DNA of 64,000 bases from Flavobacteriaceae bacterium PS02336 (GCA_029960065.1 JASCOF010000001.1:434001-498000); one strand, 5' to 3'. Numbered from the stretch's first letter, positions 17,597 to 27,254 are shown. Numbers and translations are program-made. The notes: a model not told the origin generated them from the letters alone.

Positions 17597-18760
17597 ATGC
17601 CTATGAAGAGATTGCTACTTTTATTTGTCGTTTTATTCAGTAATGTAAGCGTTTTTGCACAAAGCGAAGCGTATTCTGTACTTGTAAAAGATATCGAAAC
17701 ACTGCAGCCGATAGAAAATGCTACTGTCGTAATTTTAAAAACCAAGCAGGTTTTAATGACGAATGAAGATGGAAAAGCTACTTTTGTTTTAAGCGGTGGT
17801 TCTAATGTACAGGTTTCAGAAATGAATTATGAGAATTTGACAATTCGCTGGGCTTCATTAAAAGAAAGCGAGTTTGTAGTTTATCTTAAAAATAAAAAAG
17901 AAAACTTAGAGGAAGTTGTGGTTTCAAAAGAAAATCTTCAAAAAACACTGCAGAGAATAGTTTCCAATTCTAAACAAAAAATAAGTATTCCCCATCGATT
18001 GAAAGTGTATGTGCGAGAGTTTTTTATGCTGGATAATCAGTATTCGTATTATAACGACGGATTAGTCAATTTTCAATTCAATAAAAACAATACCACCACT
18101 TTATTGGTAGAGCAAAATCGCTCATACGGTTTACTGGAAACAGATATAAGCGCCGACTTGATGGGCTATAATTTGAATAACATCATGGAAAATTATTCCA
18201 ATTTTAAATATTTTGAGCCGCTGCTTGATTCTAAAGCAAAGAAGGAATATGATTTTACGGTTAAAGGACATGCAAAAAATAAAGATTATTATGTCATGTC
18301 AGTTAATCCTTTAGACAAAGTAAAAGAGGCGGTTGATAATTTTGAAATTATTTACGATCCAGTCAAAAAAATCATCTTAGAATTTACAATTTCAGTACCG
18401 CCCTCAAGTTTGGATAAAATAGAGGAAAAGACGGGAAATGGAGATAAAAATATTACCAAATCTTTTATAAATGTTGCCTATCGTTTAGATGGAGATGATT
18501 ATTATTTGTTAAGTTCCAATGAAGAAATTGGATATACAATGATCCAGAAGGAGAAATCAAAAAATATTCAGGTTAGAAATAGTTTTGTGACGACAGGTTT
18601 TAATAAACAAAATTTCACTTATAGTGAAAGTGATGTTTTTAAAGAGAAATCGCTTTTCAATAAAAAGAATAAAATCCTGACCAATTATTGGGACATTTCC
18701 GGTTTTACTGCTACCGATGAAGAAAAAGCAATTATTGCTTCTTTAGAGTTTAAATTGTAA
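17597..18760 (+). CDS. Secreted carboxypeptidase-regulatory-like domain protein
   Basis: A 387-residue exported protein. The signal peptide ends at about residue 21 (SVFAQS). Met1 is at 17597, but MKRLLLL at 17603 is an equally good start. Residues about 25-110 form a carboxypeptidase D regulatory-like beta-sandwich (VLVKDIETLQPIENATVVI), then EEVVVSKENL, a motif often ahead of a plug or barrel. The rest is a beta-rich domain with FYVREFF-like and YWDISGF segments and no clear barrel end. Several Bacteroidota families share this layout. Substrate and function unknown. It is convergent with the TonB receptor gene. Confidence 0.7.
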   Translation: MPMKRLLLLFVVLFSNVSVFAQSEAYSVLVKDIETLQPIENATVVILKTKQVLMTNEDGKATFVLSGGSNVQVSEMNYENLTIRWASLKESEFVVYLKNKKENLEEVVVSKENLQKTLQRIVSNSKQKISIPHRLKVYVREFFMLDNQYSYYNDGLVNFQFNKNNTTTLLVEQNRSYGLLETDISADLMGYNLNNIMENYSNFKYFEPLLDSKAKKEYDFTVKGHAKNKDYYVMSVNPLDKVKEAVDNFEIIYDPVKKIILEFTISVPPSSLDKIEEKTGNGDKNITKSFINVAYRLDGDDYYLLSSNEEIGYTMIQKEKSKNIQVRNSFVTTGFNKQNFTYSESDVFKEKSLFNKKNKILTNYWDISGFTATDEEKAIIASLEFKL

Positions 18761-18772
18761 TTAAATAAATAG

Positions 18773-18810
18773 AAAAAAAATCCTGAACGATCTAAAGTTC
18801 AGGATTTTTT
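18773..18810. terminator. Bidirectional terminator
   Basis: AAAAATCCTGAAC pairs with GTTCAGGATTTTT across an 8-nt loop, between two convergent genes. Confidence 0.85.
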
Positions 18811-18824
18811 GTTTTATAAAGTTA

Positions 18825-18847
18825 TGTCAGGCCGAGCGAAGTCTAAG
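18825..18847. repeat. REP-like half element, copy 2
   Basis: TGTCAGGCCGAGCGAAGTC followed by TAAG is the left arm of the REP-like palindrome at 4866-4935, with two changes from the consensus and no matching right arm. It lies 11 nt after the TonB receptor stop codon. Confidence 0.65.
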
Positions 18848-18857
18848 CCTTTGTGTA

Positions 18858-21563
18858 TTAAAAATTAAATCCAAGTCTTGCATAGTAGTAAGCACCATTA
18901 AATCCCATTTGAACGGCATCCCAATAACCTCCGGCTTCAACCCAGTCATCTTGCTGGTCAGGATAAATGTTCAGTAAGTTATTCGCGCCAATACTTATTT
19001 TAGTCGATTTAGAAACTTTAAATCCTAGAGTTAAGTCTGTTACGATTTTGGCTCCGTAAGTATCTGTAGCCGCTTTCTTTTGAATTGCATACAATTGGTC
19101 TTCTGTTTGATCAGGAGAAGTTCTGAAATCTTCCGGAGTTAAATCACTCATTTGATAATCCAGTAATTTTACTTCACTGAATCTTGTAAAAGCTAATCCT
19201 GCATCAAACCATTTTCTGCCATAATTTAGGTTTAAACCAAATTTGTTTGGCGGAGCAGAAGCTAATAAGAAAGCTCTGTCACGTTCTCCAAAAAATGTCT
19301 TTTCATCTAAATTGCCATTTTTTATTTTGTCGATTTTCATATCGTTGATGTTGCCGACTAAAGTAGCACCGAATCTATTTTCATTAATTGTTTTTTTCCA
19401 GGCTAAAACAATATCCAATCCTGTTGTTTTTGTATCCACGCCATTTACGAAAAATTGTGCTTTATCTACATTCATTCCCAAAGCTGTTGCATCAAAATAA
19501 CCTGTTAATACAATTCTGTCTTTTACATTAATTAAATAACCGTCAACAGTTGCTGTAAAGTCACCAAAATTGGCAGTAAATCCTAAAGAGGCATTAACAG
19601 CTTTTTCTTCATTTAATTTCTGAATTCCAAATGCTCTTGTTATTTCGCTGTCATTTGGAGCCAGTAAAACTTCTGATGCACCTCCTGAACTAAAGTTTGT
19701 AAAACGTAAGTTATAGTAAATCTGTGCTAAAGAAGGCGCACGAAATCCAGTGCTTACAGAACCTCTTAAATTGATTTTGTCTGTTATTTTAAGTCTAGAA
19801 GCTAATTTACCATTTACAGTGCTTCCAAAATCGCTGTAGTTTTCGTAACGTACCGCTCCACTGACCATCCAAGCTTCTGTAACGTCTAATTCTGCATCTG
19901 TATACAAAGAAAAGTTGGTACGGCTTTTATTTACTTCGTTTGCTGGGCTGTAGCCAGGAAAACCTTGAGAACCGCCAGGTCTTGGTTCGCCAGAAACAGG
20001 ATCAATAGGAGCACTTTGGTTAGCTGGATCTGTAATTGGAACGCCATTTGTATCATAAGTGGCATAAGAGCCTATTTCTCCAGCGAAAATCTCAAATTGT
20101 TCAACTCTGAATTCGGCTCCAAAAGCTAAATTTAAACCGCTGAGAACATCTCCATAATTTTTTGAGAGATCGAGATTCGTTGTGTTTTGCAGTAAGCTGT
20201 GACCTCCAGCATCAAATTCTGTTGGAGATCTTTCTTCAAGTGAAGCGTTCAGCGTGCCTTTTATATCGTAGTGAAATTTGTTTTTCCCTAAAGTATTGCT
20301 AAAATCCCATTTCCAGCCACCAGAAGTCTCTGTTCTAATTCCTGCCGCAATTGAATTGTCATTTATCTTAGAAGTAATTCGAGGAGTATATCCGCCAGGA
20401 TAAATGGCTTCTACAACTCTTTCGCCATCATTTCTGGTAAAAGCATACGCATCTGTATCTCTAAAATTGCTTCCTCCAAATGCATAAAACTGCGTTCTTT
20501 CAGAAATTGGAACAGCGAGATTTACAAATAAATTAACTCCCTGAATTTCTGCTTCTCCAAATCCTTTTCTAAAATCAAAACCTGGTCGTAATGTTTTGTT
20601 TTTGTTTAAAAATTCTCCTGTTACATTCACATAACCTCCTTTTGTTCCAATAGGAGTTCCATAATTTGCGGATACTTTAAGCGAACCTCCATCAAAATTC
20701 TGATTTTTACCAAATGAATTTCCATAGCCTTTTTGGTCTAATCGATATCCTTTAGTATTGGCAGTTCCTTCTGGGAAATCTCCTTTAGCATCTGTATTAA
20801 AAGCGCCATAGGTTATGGCTCCAGTAAATTCTTTTACATTATCATTTGTAACAATATTAATAACCCCAGCAATTGCATCAGAGCCGTATTGAGCGGCAGC
20901 GCCATCTCTTAAAATTTCAATTCTTTTGATAGATGCTGCGGGAATTGCATTTAAATCTGTTCCAGTATTACCTCGGCCTCGTGTTCCAAATAAATTGATT
21001 AAAGAGGATTGGTGTCTTCTTTTTCCATTAATTAAAACCAAAGTCTGGTCTGGTCCCATACCTCTTAAAGAAGCTGGATCAACGTGGTCGGCGCCATCAG
21101 ATCCTGATTGTTTATTGGCATTGAAAGATGGTGCAACATATTGCAAAAGTTCATTAATTTCGAGTTTACCGCTTTGTGTAGTAACATCTTTTACATTAAT
21201 TACATCGATAGGAACGGCAGAATTTACAACCGTTCTCTTCGCATTTCTTGATCCAACTACAACAACATCATTTAAAATCTGTCCGTCGCTTTCGCTTAAA
21301 ACTACATCTATTTTATCGCCAGAAGCTGTTTTTTCAACCGTTGAAAATCCGACATAACTAAAAACTAAAGTTGCGCCCTCTTTTACTTTTATTCTAAAAC
21401 TACCTTCAAAATCAGTAGATACCCCGTTCGACGTTCCTTTCTCAACAATATTTACACCAGGAAGCGGTGCGCCAGTTTTGTCTTTTACAACACCCGAGAC
21501 CTCTTTTTGCGCAAAGAGGAATGCTGAATTCAGCAGAAATAAAAATAATGCAATCTTTTTCAT
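18858..21563 (-). CDS. TonB-dependent outer-membrane receptor
   Basis: A 901-residue receptor, taking the start at 21563 where a clean signal peptide begins (MKKIALFLFLLNSAFLFAQ); the in-frame codons upstream would spoil it. Residues 22-105 are a CarboxypepD_reg-like domain (GVVKDKTGAPLPGVNIVEKG). A plug domain follows (about 125-235) with LINGKRRH and RIEILRDGAAAQYGSDAIAGVIN. The rest is a 22-strand-type barrel ending in the aromatic YYARLGFNF. It imports an unknown ligand, possibly a metal complex or organic nutrient, across the outer membrane. There is no SusD partner, so it is not a SusC-type glycan importer. Monocistronic. Confidence 0.93.
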   Translation of the reverse strand: MKKIALFLFLLNSAFLFAQKEVSGVVKDKTGAPLPGVNIVEKGTSNGVSTDFEGSFRIKVKEGATLVFSYVGFSTVEKTASGDKIDVVLSESDGQILNDVVVVGSRNAKRTVVNSAVPIDVINVKDVTTQSGKLEINELLQYVAPSFNANKQSGSDGADHVDPASLRGMGPDQTLVLINGKRRHQSSLINLFGTRGRGNTGTDLNAIPAASIKRIEILRDGAAAQYGSDAIAGVINIVTNDNVKEFTGAITYGAFNTDAKGDFPEGTANTKGYRLDQKGYGNSFGKNQNFDGGSLKVSANYGTPIGTKGGYVNVTGEFLNKNKTLRPGFDFRKGFGEAEIQGVNLFVNLAVPISERTQFYAFGGSNFRDTDAYAFTRNDGERVVEAIYPGGYTPRITSKINDNSIAAGIRTETSGGWKWDFSNTLGKNKFHYDIKGTLNASLEERSPTEFDAGGHSLLQNTTNLDLSKNYGDVLSGLNLAFGAEFRVEQFEIFAGEIGSYATYDTNGVPITDPANQSAPIDPVSGEPRPGGSQGFPGYSPANEVNKSRTNFSLYTDAELDVTEAWMVSGAVRYENYSDFGSTVNGKLASRLKITDKINLRGSVSTGFRAPSLAQIYYNLRFTNFSSGGASEVLLAPNDSEITRAFGIQKLNEEKAVNASLGFTANFGDFTATVDGYLINVKDRIVLTGYFDATALGMNVDKAQFFVNGVDTKTTGLDIVLAWKKTINENRFGATLVGNINDMKIDKIKNGNLDEKTFFGERDRAFLLASAPPNKFGLNLNYGRKWFDAGLAFTRFSEVKLLDYQMSDLTPEDFRTSPDQTEDQLYAIQKKAATDTYGAKIVTDLTLGFKVSKSTKISIGANNLLNIYPDQQDDWVEAGGYWDAVQMGFNGAYYYARLGFNF

Positions 21564-21715
21564 GGTAATTGGTTTTTTGGTTTGTTTTTTGTTGATTAGT
21601 TTTATAAAAGTAGTGTTTTTTAACAAAAATTTAATAAAATGTTTAAAAATTTTCAAGAACAGCCTTAAAATTATATTAATGAACATTTTTAGTTCGTGGA
21701 AGAGCTATTAAATCT

Positions 21716-21723
21716 TATATTTG
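21716..21723 (+). promoter_or_regulatory. -7 promoter box upstream of ychF
   Basis: TATATTTG, an exact TAnnTTTG match, with a TTCG at 21693-21696 as a weak -33 box and a 19-nt spacer. It would give a leader of about 130 nt for ychF. Confidence 0.5.
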
Positions 21724-21858
21724 CAAAATTTTAAAGCCAAAAAATATCATTTTGGCAGAAACTAGAAAAAACGCGTAAAATCATAATACATTAAAATAGA
21801 ACGTTTAATGTTTTAGGCTTAAATAAAGAAGCCAAATAAAATAAATAGAAACAAACAG

Positions 21859-22953
21859 ATGAAAGCAGGAATTGTAGGATTACCAAATGTTGGAAAATCA
21901 ACATTATTTAATTGTTTATCTAATGCAAAAGCGCAAAGTGCTAACTTTCCGTTTTGTACAATCGAACCTAATATTGGTGTTGTAAACGTTCCAGATCCAA
22001 GAATCAATAAATTGGAAGAATTGGTAAAACCAGAACGCGTTCAAATGGCAACTGTAGATATCGTAGATATTGCAGGTTTAGTAAAAGGAGCAAGTAAAGG
22101 TGAAGGTCTTGGAAACCAGTTTTTAGGAAACATTAGAGAGTGTAATGCTATTATTCACGTTTTACGTTGTTTTGACAATGATAATATTGTACACGTTGAC
22201 GGAAATGTTAATCCAATTCGTGATAAAGAAACTATTGATATCGAATTGCAGTTAAAAGATTTAGAAACAATCGAAAAACGTTTAGAAAAAGTAAAACGTG
22301 CTGCAAAAACTGGAAATAAAGAAGCGCAGACAGAAGAAGCTTTATTAAATAGAATTAGAGAAGCTCTTTTGCAAGCTAAATCTGCAAGAACAATTATTCC
22401 TCAAAGCAACGACGAAGAAGTTTTGATGGAAGCTTTTCAATTGATTACAGCTAAACCAGTTTTATACGTTTGTAACGTTGACGAAAGTTCTGCTGTAAAC
22501 GGAAATAAATATGTAGACCAAGTTCGTGAATTAGTAAAAGATGAAGATGCTGAAGTTATTATTCTTTCAGTAGGAGCAGAAGCTGATATTACAGAATTAG
22601 AAAGCTACGAAGAGCGCCAAGTTTTTCTTGAAGACATGGGATTAACTGAGCCAGGAGCTTCTGTTTTAATTCGTGCAGCTTACAAATTATTAAAACAGCA
22701 AACTTACTTTACAGCAGGTGTAAAAGAAGTTCGTGCTTGGACAATCAATATTGGAGCAACTGCACCGCAAGCAGCTGGAGTTATCCACACTGATTTTGAA
22801 AAAGGATTTATCCGTGCTGAGGTTATTTCATACGAGGATTACGTTCAATACGGTTCTGAGGCAAAAGCAAAAGAAGCTGGAAAATTCAAAGTAGAAGGAA
22901 AAGAATATGTCGTAAAAGATGGTGATGTAATGCATTTCCGTTTCAACGTTTAA
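21859..22953 (+). CDS. ychF: Redox-regulated ribosome-associated ATPase YchF
   Basis: A 364-residue OBG-family P-loop protein, full length for YchF. G1 is GLPNVGKST (7-15) and G3 is DIAGLVKGASKGEGLGN (about 70-86). The G4 position reads CNVDES instead of NKxD, the change that gives YchF ATP rather than GTP preference. A coiled-coil stretch spans about 125-185. The C-terminal TGS domain includes EVRAWTINIGATAPQAAGVIH. It binds ribosomes and is linked to stress and translation control in other bacteria. Monocistronic, with a terminator about 50 nt after the stop. Confidence 0.96.
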   Translation: MKAGIVGLPNVGKSTLFNCLSNAKAQSANFPFCTIEPNIGVVNVPDPRINKLEELVKPERVQMATVDIVDIAGLVKGASKGEGLGNQFLGNIRECNAIIHVLRCFDNDNIVHVDGNVNPIRDKETIDIELQLKDLETIEKRLEKVKRAAKTGNKEAQTEEALLNRIREALLQAKSARTIIPQSNDEEVLMEAFQLITAKPVLYVCNVDESSAVNGNKYVDQVRELVKDEDAEVIILSVGAEADITELESYEERQVFLEDMGLTEPGASVLIRAAYKLLKQQTYFTAGVKEVRAWTINIGATAPQAAGVIHTDFEKGFIRAEVISYEDYVQYGSEAKAKEAGKFKVEGKEYVVKDGDVMHFRFNV

Positions 22954-23001
22954 TTTTTTTTTCTTTTAAGATAATAGAAGAAAGAGTAAAGAATAAAGAC
23001 T

Positions 23002-23031
23002 AAACTGCTGGAGAGATTCAGCAGTTTTTTT
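23002..23031 (+). terminator. Terminator of ychF
   Basis: AAACTGCTG pairs with CAGCAGTTT around GAGAGATT, followed by T residues. Confidence 0.8.
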
Positions 23032-23055
23032 ATGAATAAAACTTAAGTTTTCAAT

Positions 23056-23145
23056 TGTCAGGCTGAGCGAAGTCGAAGCCCGCGCAAAGATTAGCAATAC
23101 TTTATGGAGCTTCTAACGTGTCCTTCGACTTCGCTCAGGATGACA
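23056..23145. repeat. REP-like palindrome, copy 3
   Basis: The left arm starts TGTCAGGCTGAGCGAAGTC (23056-23078). The right arm is 23123-23145, ending CGCTCAGGATGACA. They pair at all but two positions around a 44-nt loop. The core is identical to the right arm of copy 1. Confidence 0.85.
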
Positions 23146-23263
23146 AAAAAAATGAGAAATCTGCAAAATCTGCGAGAGATAATTTTTAGCATCAAAAATT
23201 TTTGGCTTAAAAATTGGTTACAGAAAAATAACCAATTACTAATCTAAAAATTAACCAATCAAA

Positions 23264-23941
23264 ATGCTAAAAAAATCATTCAAATTTCTGGGCTGGACAC
23301 TTTTCGGAATCTTCAGTTTCCTTGCTTTGTATATTTCTTCTGTTTTAATTATTTCTAAGATTACGGTCAATTCAGATGTTGCAAAAGTCGAAGAACAAAA
23401 TGCGATTCCAATTTACATTCTTTCAAACGGTGTTCATACTGATATTGTCGTTCCTGTAAAAAATGAAATCAAAGACTGGAGAAACCAGATTCAGTTTAAT
23501 CAAACGCAATCGAAAGATTCTTTAATGAATTATATCGGTTTTGGCTGGGGCGATAAAGGGTTCTATCTAGACACGCCAGAATGGTCAGACTTAAAAGCAA
23601 GTACAGCTTTAAAAGCCGCATTCGGAGTTAGTTCATCTGCCATGCACACGACATTTTTCAAACAATTGAGAGAAGGTGATGACTGCAAACGCATTTTAAT
23701 TTCAAAAGAAAATTATCAAAATTTAGTCAATTATATTTCAAATAGTTTCAGCGATCCAATTCATCCGGAATGGATTGAAGGTCACAGTTACGGTAAGAAA
23801 GACGCTTTTTATGAAGCAAAAGGAAGTTATAGCCTTTTTTATACGTGTAATACCTGGGCAAACAATGCCTTGAAAGCAGCAAATCAAAAAGCAAGTTTGT
23901 GGACTGTTTATGATAAGGGGATTTTTTGCCATTATAAATAA
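23264..23941 (+). CDS. TIGR02117/DUF2459 family membrane-anchored protein
   Basis: A 225-residue protein with one N-terminal membrane segment (about 8-32) and a periplasmic domain. Family hallmarks are SNGVHTDIVVPV (about 54-65), IGFGWGDKGFYLDTPEW (about 90-106), MHTTFF, and the late LFYTCNTWANNALK (about 198-211). The conserved His, Asp and Cys suggest a papain-like fold, but catalysis is unproven. The family was first noted near urease genes; none are here. The next lipoprotein gene starts 7 nt downstream, so they may be co-transcribed. Confidence 0.85.
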   Translation: MLKKSFKFLGWTLFGIFSFLALYISSVLIISKITVNSDVAKVEEQNAIPIYILSNGVHTDIVVPVKNEIKDWRNQIQFNQTQSKDSLMNYIGFGWGDKGFYLDTPEWSDLKASTALKAAFGVSSSAMHTTFFKQLREGDDCKRILISKENYQNLVNYISNSFSDPIHPEWIEGHSYGKKDAFYEAKGSYSLFYTCNTWANNALKAANQKASLWTVYDKGIFCHYK

Positions 23942-23948
23942 TTGAGAG

Positions 23949-24623
23949 ATGAAAAGGCTGATTTTAATTTTGGCAGTAGTATCATTAATTATTTCTTGTA
24001 AAAAGTCTGATGCACCCGCTTGTGAAGATTGTATGGATTTTTACTTTGAAAATCCACAACCTGAAAAAGACTCAGAGTTAGATCGTTTTCCAAATAAGTT
24101 TAGAGGATTATACATGAACAGTGATTCCACTTTTATTAGGATTGACGATGATAGAATTATGAAAGAACACTTTTTTAAATTCAAAATCCATAAACTAAAA
24201 TTAGACTCAACAAAAACTGAGTATAAGATTATTGATGGAAAATTAATAATCAATGATACAAAAGAAAAATATGAAATGAAAATGATCGGTGATTCAATAG
24301 AATTGATCAAAAAAAATATTGATACAATATTTAGATTTTCATTAAACCAAAAGGCAAAACGTATCGATGGTCAATTGATATTAAGCACGAGAGATTCTAT
24401 ATTATGGAATGTTCAATTTGTTTCGCTTGAAAAAGATATAATTAAGTTTAAGAATCTTTATGAGGGAAAAGATTTAATAAAACTTGATTCTGTAACTAAA
24501 ATAAAAGGGAAGAAGGTAGATTCAATATCATATTTAATAAAGCCAACAAGAAGTGAATTGAAGAAAATTTTGAAAGTTAAAGATTTAGGCTACACAAACG
24601 AATATCGAAAATTTTCAAAATAA
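23949..24623 (+). CDS. Hypothetical lipoprotein
   Basis: A 224-residue protein with a lipoprotein signal peptide ending at Cys17 (SLIISCKKSDA). A CEDCMDFYF motif follows near residue 25, then a charged beta-rich region with many Lys and Asp. I do not recognise the family. It follows the DUF2459 gene by 7 nt. A 93-nt spacer with no clear signal separates it from the YihY gene. Confidence 0.65.
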   Translation: MKRLILILAVVSLIISCKKSDAPACEDCMDFYFENPQPEKDSELDRFPNKFRGLYMNSDSTFIRIDDDRIMKEHFFKFKIHKLKLDSTKTEYKIIDGKLIINDTKEKYEMKMIGDSIELIKKNIDTIFRFSLNQKAKRIDGQLILSTRDSILWNVQFVSLEKDIIKFKNLYEGKDLIKLDSVTKIKGKKVDSISYLIKPTRSELKKILKVKDLGYTNEYRKFSK

Positions 24624-24716
24624 ACGTGGAAAAAATATAAAATTCGTGTTAAAATCGACAAGTCAAGAGTTTTCATTATTGCGTAAATTTGAGAGAATAT
24701 CAAAAAAAATCAGCAG

Positions 24717-25676
24717 ATGAAAATCAAAAATATATTCTCCAAAACATGGTTTCTATTAAAAAATACCTTTTTAGAATTTAATGATGATAACGCTATTAAG
24801 CTTAGTGCTGCATTATCATATTATACCATATTTGCATTGCCTCCATTGTTAATTATTATCATTACTATTTGTGGTTTCTTTTTTGGAGAAGAAGCAGTTA
24901 CTGGACAGCTGTATGGTCAGATTAACGGAATGGTAGGTAATAGTGCGGCTACGCAGATTCAAGAAGCTATAAAAAACGTGCAATTGTCTGGAGATAATAT
25001 GTTTGCAACTGTATTCGGAATCGTAATGTTGTTAATTGGAGCCTCCGGAGTTTTTGCCGAAATACAAAGTTCAATAAATTTTATTTGGGGTTTACGTGCC
25101 AAACCAGACAAAGGGATTAAGAAATTTATTCAAAATCGATTAATGTCGTTTTCAATGATTGCATCTGTCGGTTTTTTAATGCTTGTGAGTCTGCTTGTCA
25201 ATACAACGTTAGACTTAGTCAGTTCACGTTTAAAAGTTTACTTTCCAGAAAGTACCGTTTATTTGTTCTACGTCGTTAATGTCGTAATCGTGCTCGCGAG
25301 TATTACACTTCTTTTTACTATAATTTTCAGAACTTTACCAGATGGAAAAATAAGATGGAAAGATGCTTTTATAGGATCAGGAGTTACCGCTGTCTTGTTT
25401 ATGATTGGTAAATTTGCCATCGGTTTTTATTTAGGAAGTTCGACCGTTGCTTCGGTTTACGGCGCGGCAGGTTCTGTGATAATAATTTTGGTTTGGGTTT
25501 ATTATTCGGCAATAATTCTGTATTTTGGAGCTGAATTTACTAAAGTCTATGCTAAATCTTATGGAGGAAAAATCTATCCAAACGAATATTCTGTAGAAAT
25601 AGCAAAAGAAATTTATGAAATTGACGAACCCAAAAAAGAACCAATAGAAGAATCATTAATAAAAGAGAAACCATGA
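24717..25676 (+). CDS. YihY/BrkB family inner-membrane protein
   Basis: A 319-residue protein with six membrane segments. Family motifs are AAALSYYTIFALPPLLIIII-like (here LSAALSYYTIFALPP, about 28-42), GASGVFAEIQSSINFIW (about 107-123), TLLFTIIFRTLPDGKIRWKDA (split over about 196-216) and the late YGAAGSVIIILVWVYYSA (about 248-265). The tail is acidic. Despite the old ribonuclease BN name, the family function is not settled. The stop overlaps the start of the next gene by four bases (ATGA), so it is translationally coupled to the flavin reductase. Confidence 0.92.
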   Translation: MKIKNIFSKTWFLLKNTFLEFNDDNAIKLSAALSYYTIFALPPLLIIIITICGFFFGEEAVTGQLYGQINGMVGNSAATQIQEAIKNVQLSGDNMFATVFGIVMLLIGASGVFAEIQSSINFIWGLRAKPDKGIKKFIQNRLMSFSMIASVGFLMLVSLLVNTTLDLVSSRLKVYFPESTVYLFYVVNVVIVLASITLLFTIIFRTLPDGKIRWKDAFIGSGVTAVLFMIGKFAIGFYLGSSTVASVYGAAGSVIIILVWVYYSAIILYFGAEFTKVYAKSYGGKIYPNEYSVEIAKEIYEIDEPKKEPIEESLIKEKP

Positions 25677-26197
25677 AAATTATAGCCTTTGGAGGAAGTA
25701 ACAGTACACAATCAATCAACAAACGTCTGGCAACTTATGCATCTAGTTTGTTTGAAAATGCTGAAGTTGAAGTTTTAGATCTTAATGATTTTGCAATGCC
25801 AGTATTTAGTGTTGATCTTGAAAAAGAAGTAGGACAGCATCAAGTCGCTCAAGCATTTTTAAATAAACTTAAAGAAGCTGCTATTATCGTTGTTTCAATG
25901 GCAGAAAATAATGGAAATTATTCTGTTGCTTTCAAAAATGTTTTCGATTGGAGTTCCCGAATTGAGAAAGATGTTTTTCAGCATAAACCAATGTTGTTAT
26001 TGGCGACTTCGCCAGGAGGAAGAGGCGGAAGTTCTGTTTTAGGAATTGCTCAAACTCTTTTCCCGCGTTACGGCGCAGAAATTAAAGGAAGTTTCTCATT
26101 ACCAGCGTTTGGCTCGAATTTTGATTTACAGGAAAATAAAATTTCTAACGTTGAGTTAGATAATGAACTGAAAAACATTATTAAATCAAATTTTTAA
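25673..26197 (+). CDS. NADPH-dependent FMN reductase family protein
   Basis: A 174-residue flavodoxin-fold protein. The FMN phosphate loop is GGSNSTQSINKRLA (about 7-20). The second FMN contact region is SMAENNGNYSVAFKNVFDWSS (split over about 78-98), and a GGRGGSSVL loop lies near 115. It should bind FMN and use NAD(P)H to reduce quinones, azo compounds or similar. It is coupled to the YihY gene by overlap, and its stop codon is immediately followed by the next gene's ATG, so the three form an operon. Confidence 0.88.
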   Translation: MKIIAFGGSNSTQSINKRLATYASSLFENAEVEVLDLNDFAMPVFSVDLEKEVGQHQVAQAFLNKLKEAAIIVVSMAENNGNYSVAFKNVFDWSSRIEKDVFQHKPMLLLATSPGGRGGSSVLGIAQTLFPRYGAEIKGSFSLPAFGSNFDLQENKISNVELDNELKNIIKSNF

Positions 26198-27178
26198 ATG
26201 CCACAAAAAAAGATTGCCCTTATTTTCCTTGTATTAAATAGTATTTTTATCAATTTTACTTTTTCTCAAAAGATTAATGAAGTCGATAAAATTGTTGCAA
26301 AATACCCTAAAAGTTTTGAAAGCACAGAAAAATTAGCTGACAGAATCGAAAAAGATTTTGATTCGGATGCCGAGCGTGCACGCGCTATTTACAGCTGGAT
26401 AGCTTTCAATATCAGATACGATTATAATGCGTATTTGAATCCGCCGAGAGTTCAGGGATTTTCTTATTCTACAGAAGCAGAAAAACAGCGAAAAATAAAA
26501 CAGTTGAATGACAACCTGATCCAGAAAGCTTTTAAATCTAAAAAAGCGGTTTGTGAAGGTTTTACGGCTTTGTATCAGCATTTGGCTGTTACAATGGGAA
26601 TTAAATGCGAAATAATACGTGGTGATTCTAAAATTTCAGTAAGAGATATTGGCAGAAAATCCACTTCATCCAATCATGCCTGGAATATGGTTTTGATTGA
26701 TAAAAAATGGCGCTTAATTGATGTAACTTGGGGACAAGGTTATTATGACAGCAGTAAAGGAAGAATGGTAAACGATTTTAATCCCGTTTATTTTGATACA
26801 GATCCAGATTATTTTTTTGCGAAACATTTTCCAGATTCAGGATCTTTCTTAGGCGAAAGATTAAATAAAGAAGATTTTTTAAATGGTCCTTTGATTTACA
26901 CTACAACGATCGAAAAAGATTATAAAATTAAATCGCCAGATTCAGGTATAATTGAAGCGAAAAATGGTGATAAAATCACAGTTGAAATCAAAAATCTTTC
27001 AAAATCCAATCAGGTTTTTTATCTAAATAAAAGAAATCAGCCTGTTAAAGTTCAAAATCCAAAAGAGAAAAGAGGCGGATTGGAATTTCAAATAAGTGTT
27101 GATGCTAATATAGGAGATTACGTTACCGTTTTTGTTGACGGTAATAGTATTGTTTCTTTTAAAATTGTTTCGAAATAA
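26198..27178 (+). CDS. Secreted transglutaminase-like protein
   Basis: A 326-residue protein with a signal peptide (about 1-23, ending FTFSQ) and a transglutaminase-like core. The probable catalytic triad is Cys in KKAVCEGFTALY (about 114), His in SNHAWNMVLID (about 154) and Asp in RLIDVTWGQGY (about 169). A C-terminal beta domain follows (about 240-326). Such domains act as proteases or cross-linkers; the substrate is unknown. The ATG directly follows the flavin reductase stop. Confidence 0.85.
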   Translation: MPQKKIALIFLVLNSIFINFTFSQKINEVDKIVAKYPKSFESTEKLADRIEKDFDSDAERARAIYSWIAFNIRYDYNAYLNPPRVQGFSYSTEAEKQRKIKQLNDNLIQKAFKSKKAVCEGFTALYQHLAVTMGIKCEIIRGDSKISVRDIGRKSTSSNHAWNMVLIDKKWRLIDVTWGQGYYDSSKGRMVNDFNPVYFDTDPDYFFAKHFPDSGSFLGERLNKEDFLNGPLIYTTTIEKDYKIKSPDSGIIEAKNGDKITVEIKNLSKSNQVFYLNKRNQPVKVQNPKEKRGGLEFQISVDANIGDYVTVFVDGNSIVSFKIVSK

Positions 27179-27254
27179 TTGATTAGGAAACAAGTCATTT
27201 TCATCTTTTCTGAAATTGCCGTATCTTAGCAAGAATGATCCGAATTTGAACACT

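Larger units (their letters stand above)
22954..23263. other. 310-bp spacer with several repeats
   Basis: In order it holds a terminator (23002-23031), a complete REP-like palindrome (23056-23145), two AATCTGC words (about 23158-23174) and a hairpin with arms ATTGGTTA/TAACCAAT (23213-23236) just before the DUF2459 gene. No ORF or RNA gene is apparent. Confidence 0.6.

Noticed and set aside
27216..27254. Longer N-terminus for pncB
   Set aside because: The added residues are not family-like and the promoter-like TATCTTAG (27223-27230) lies within that stretch.
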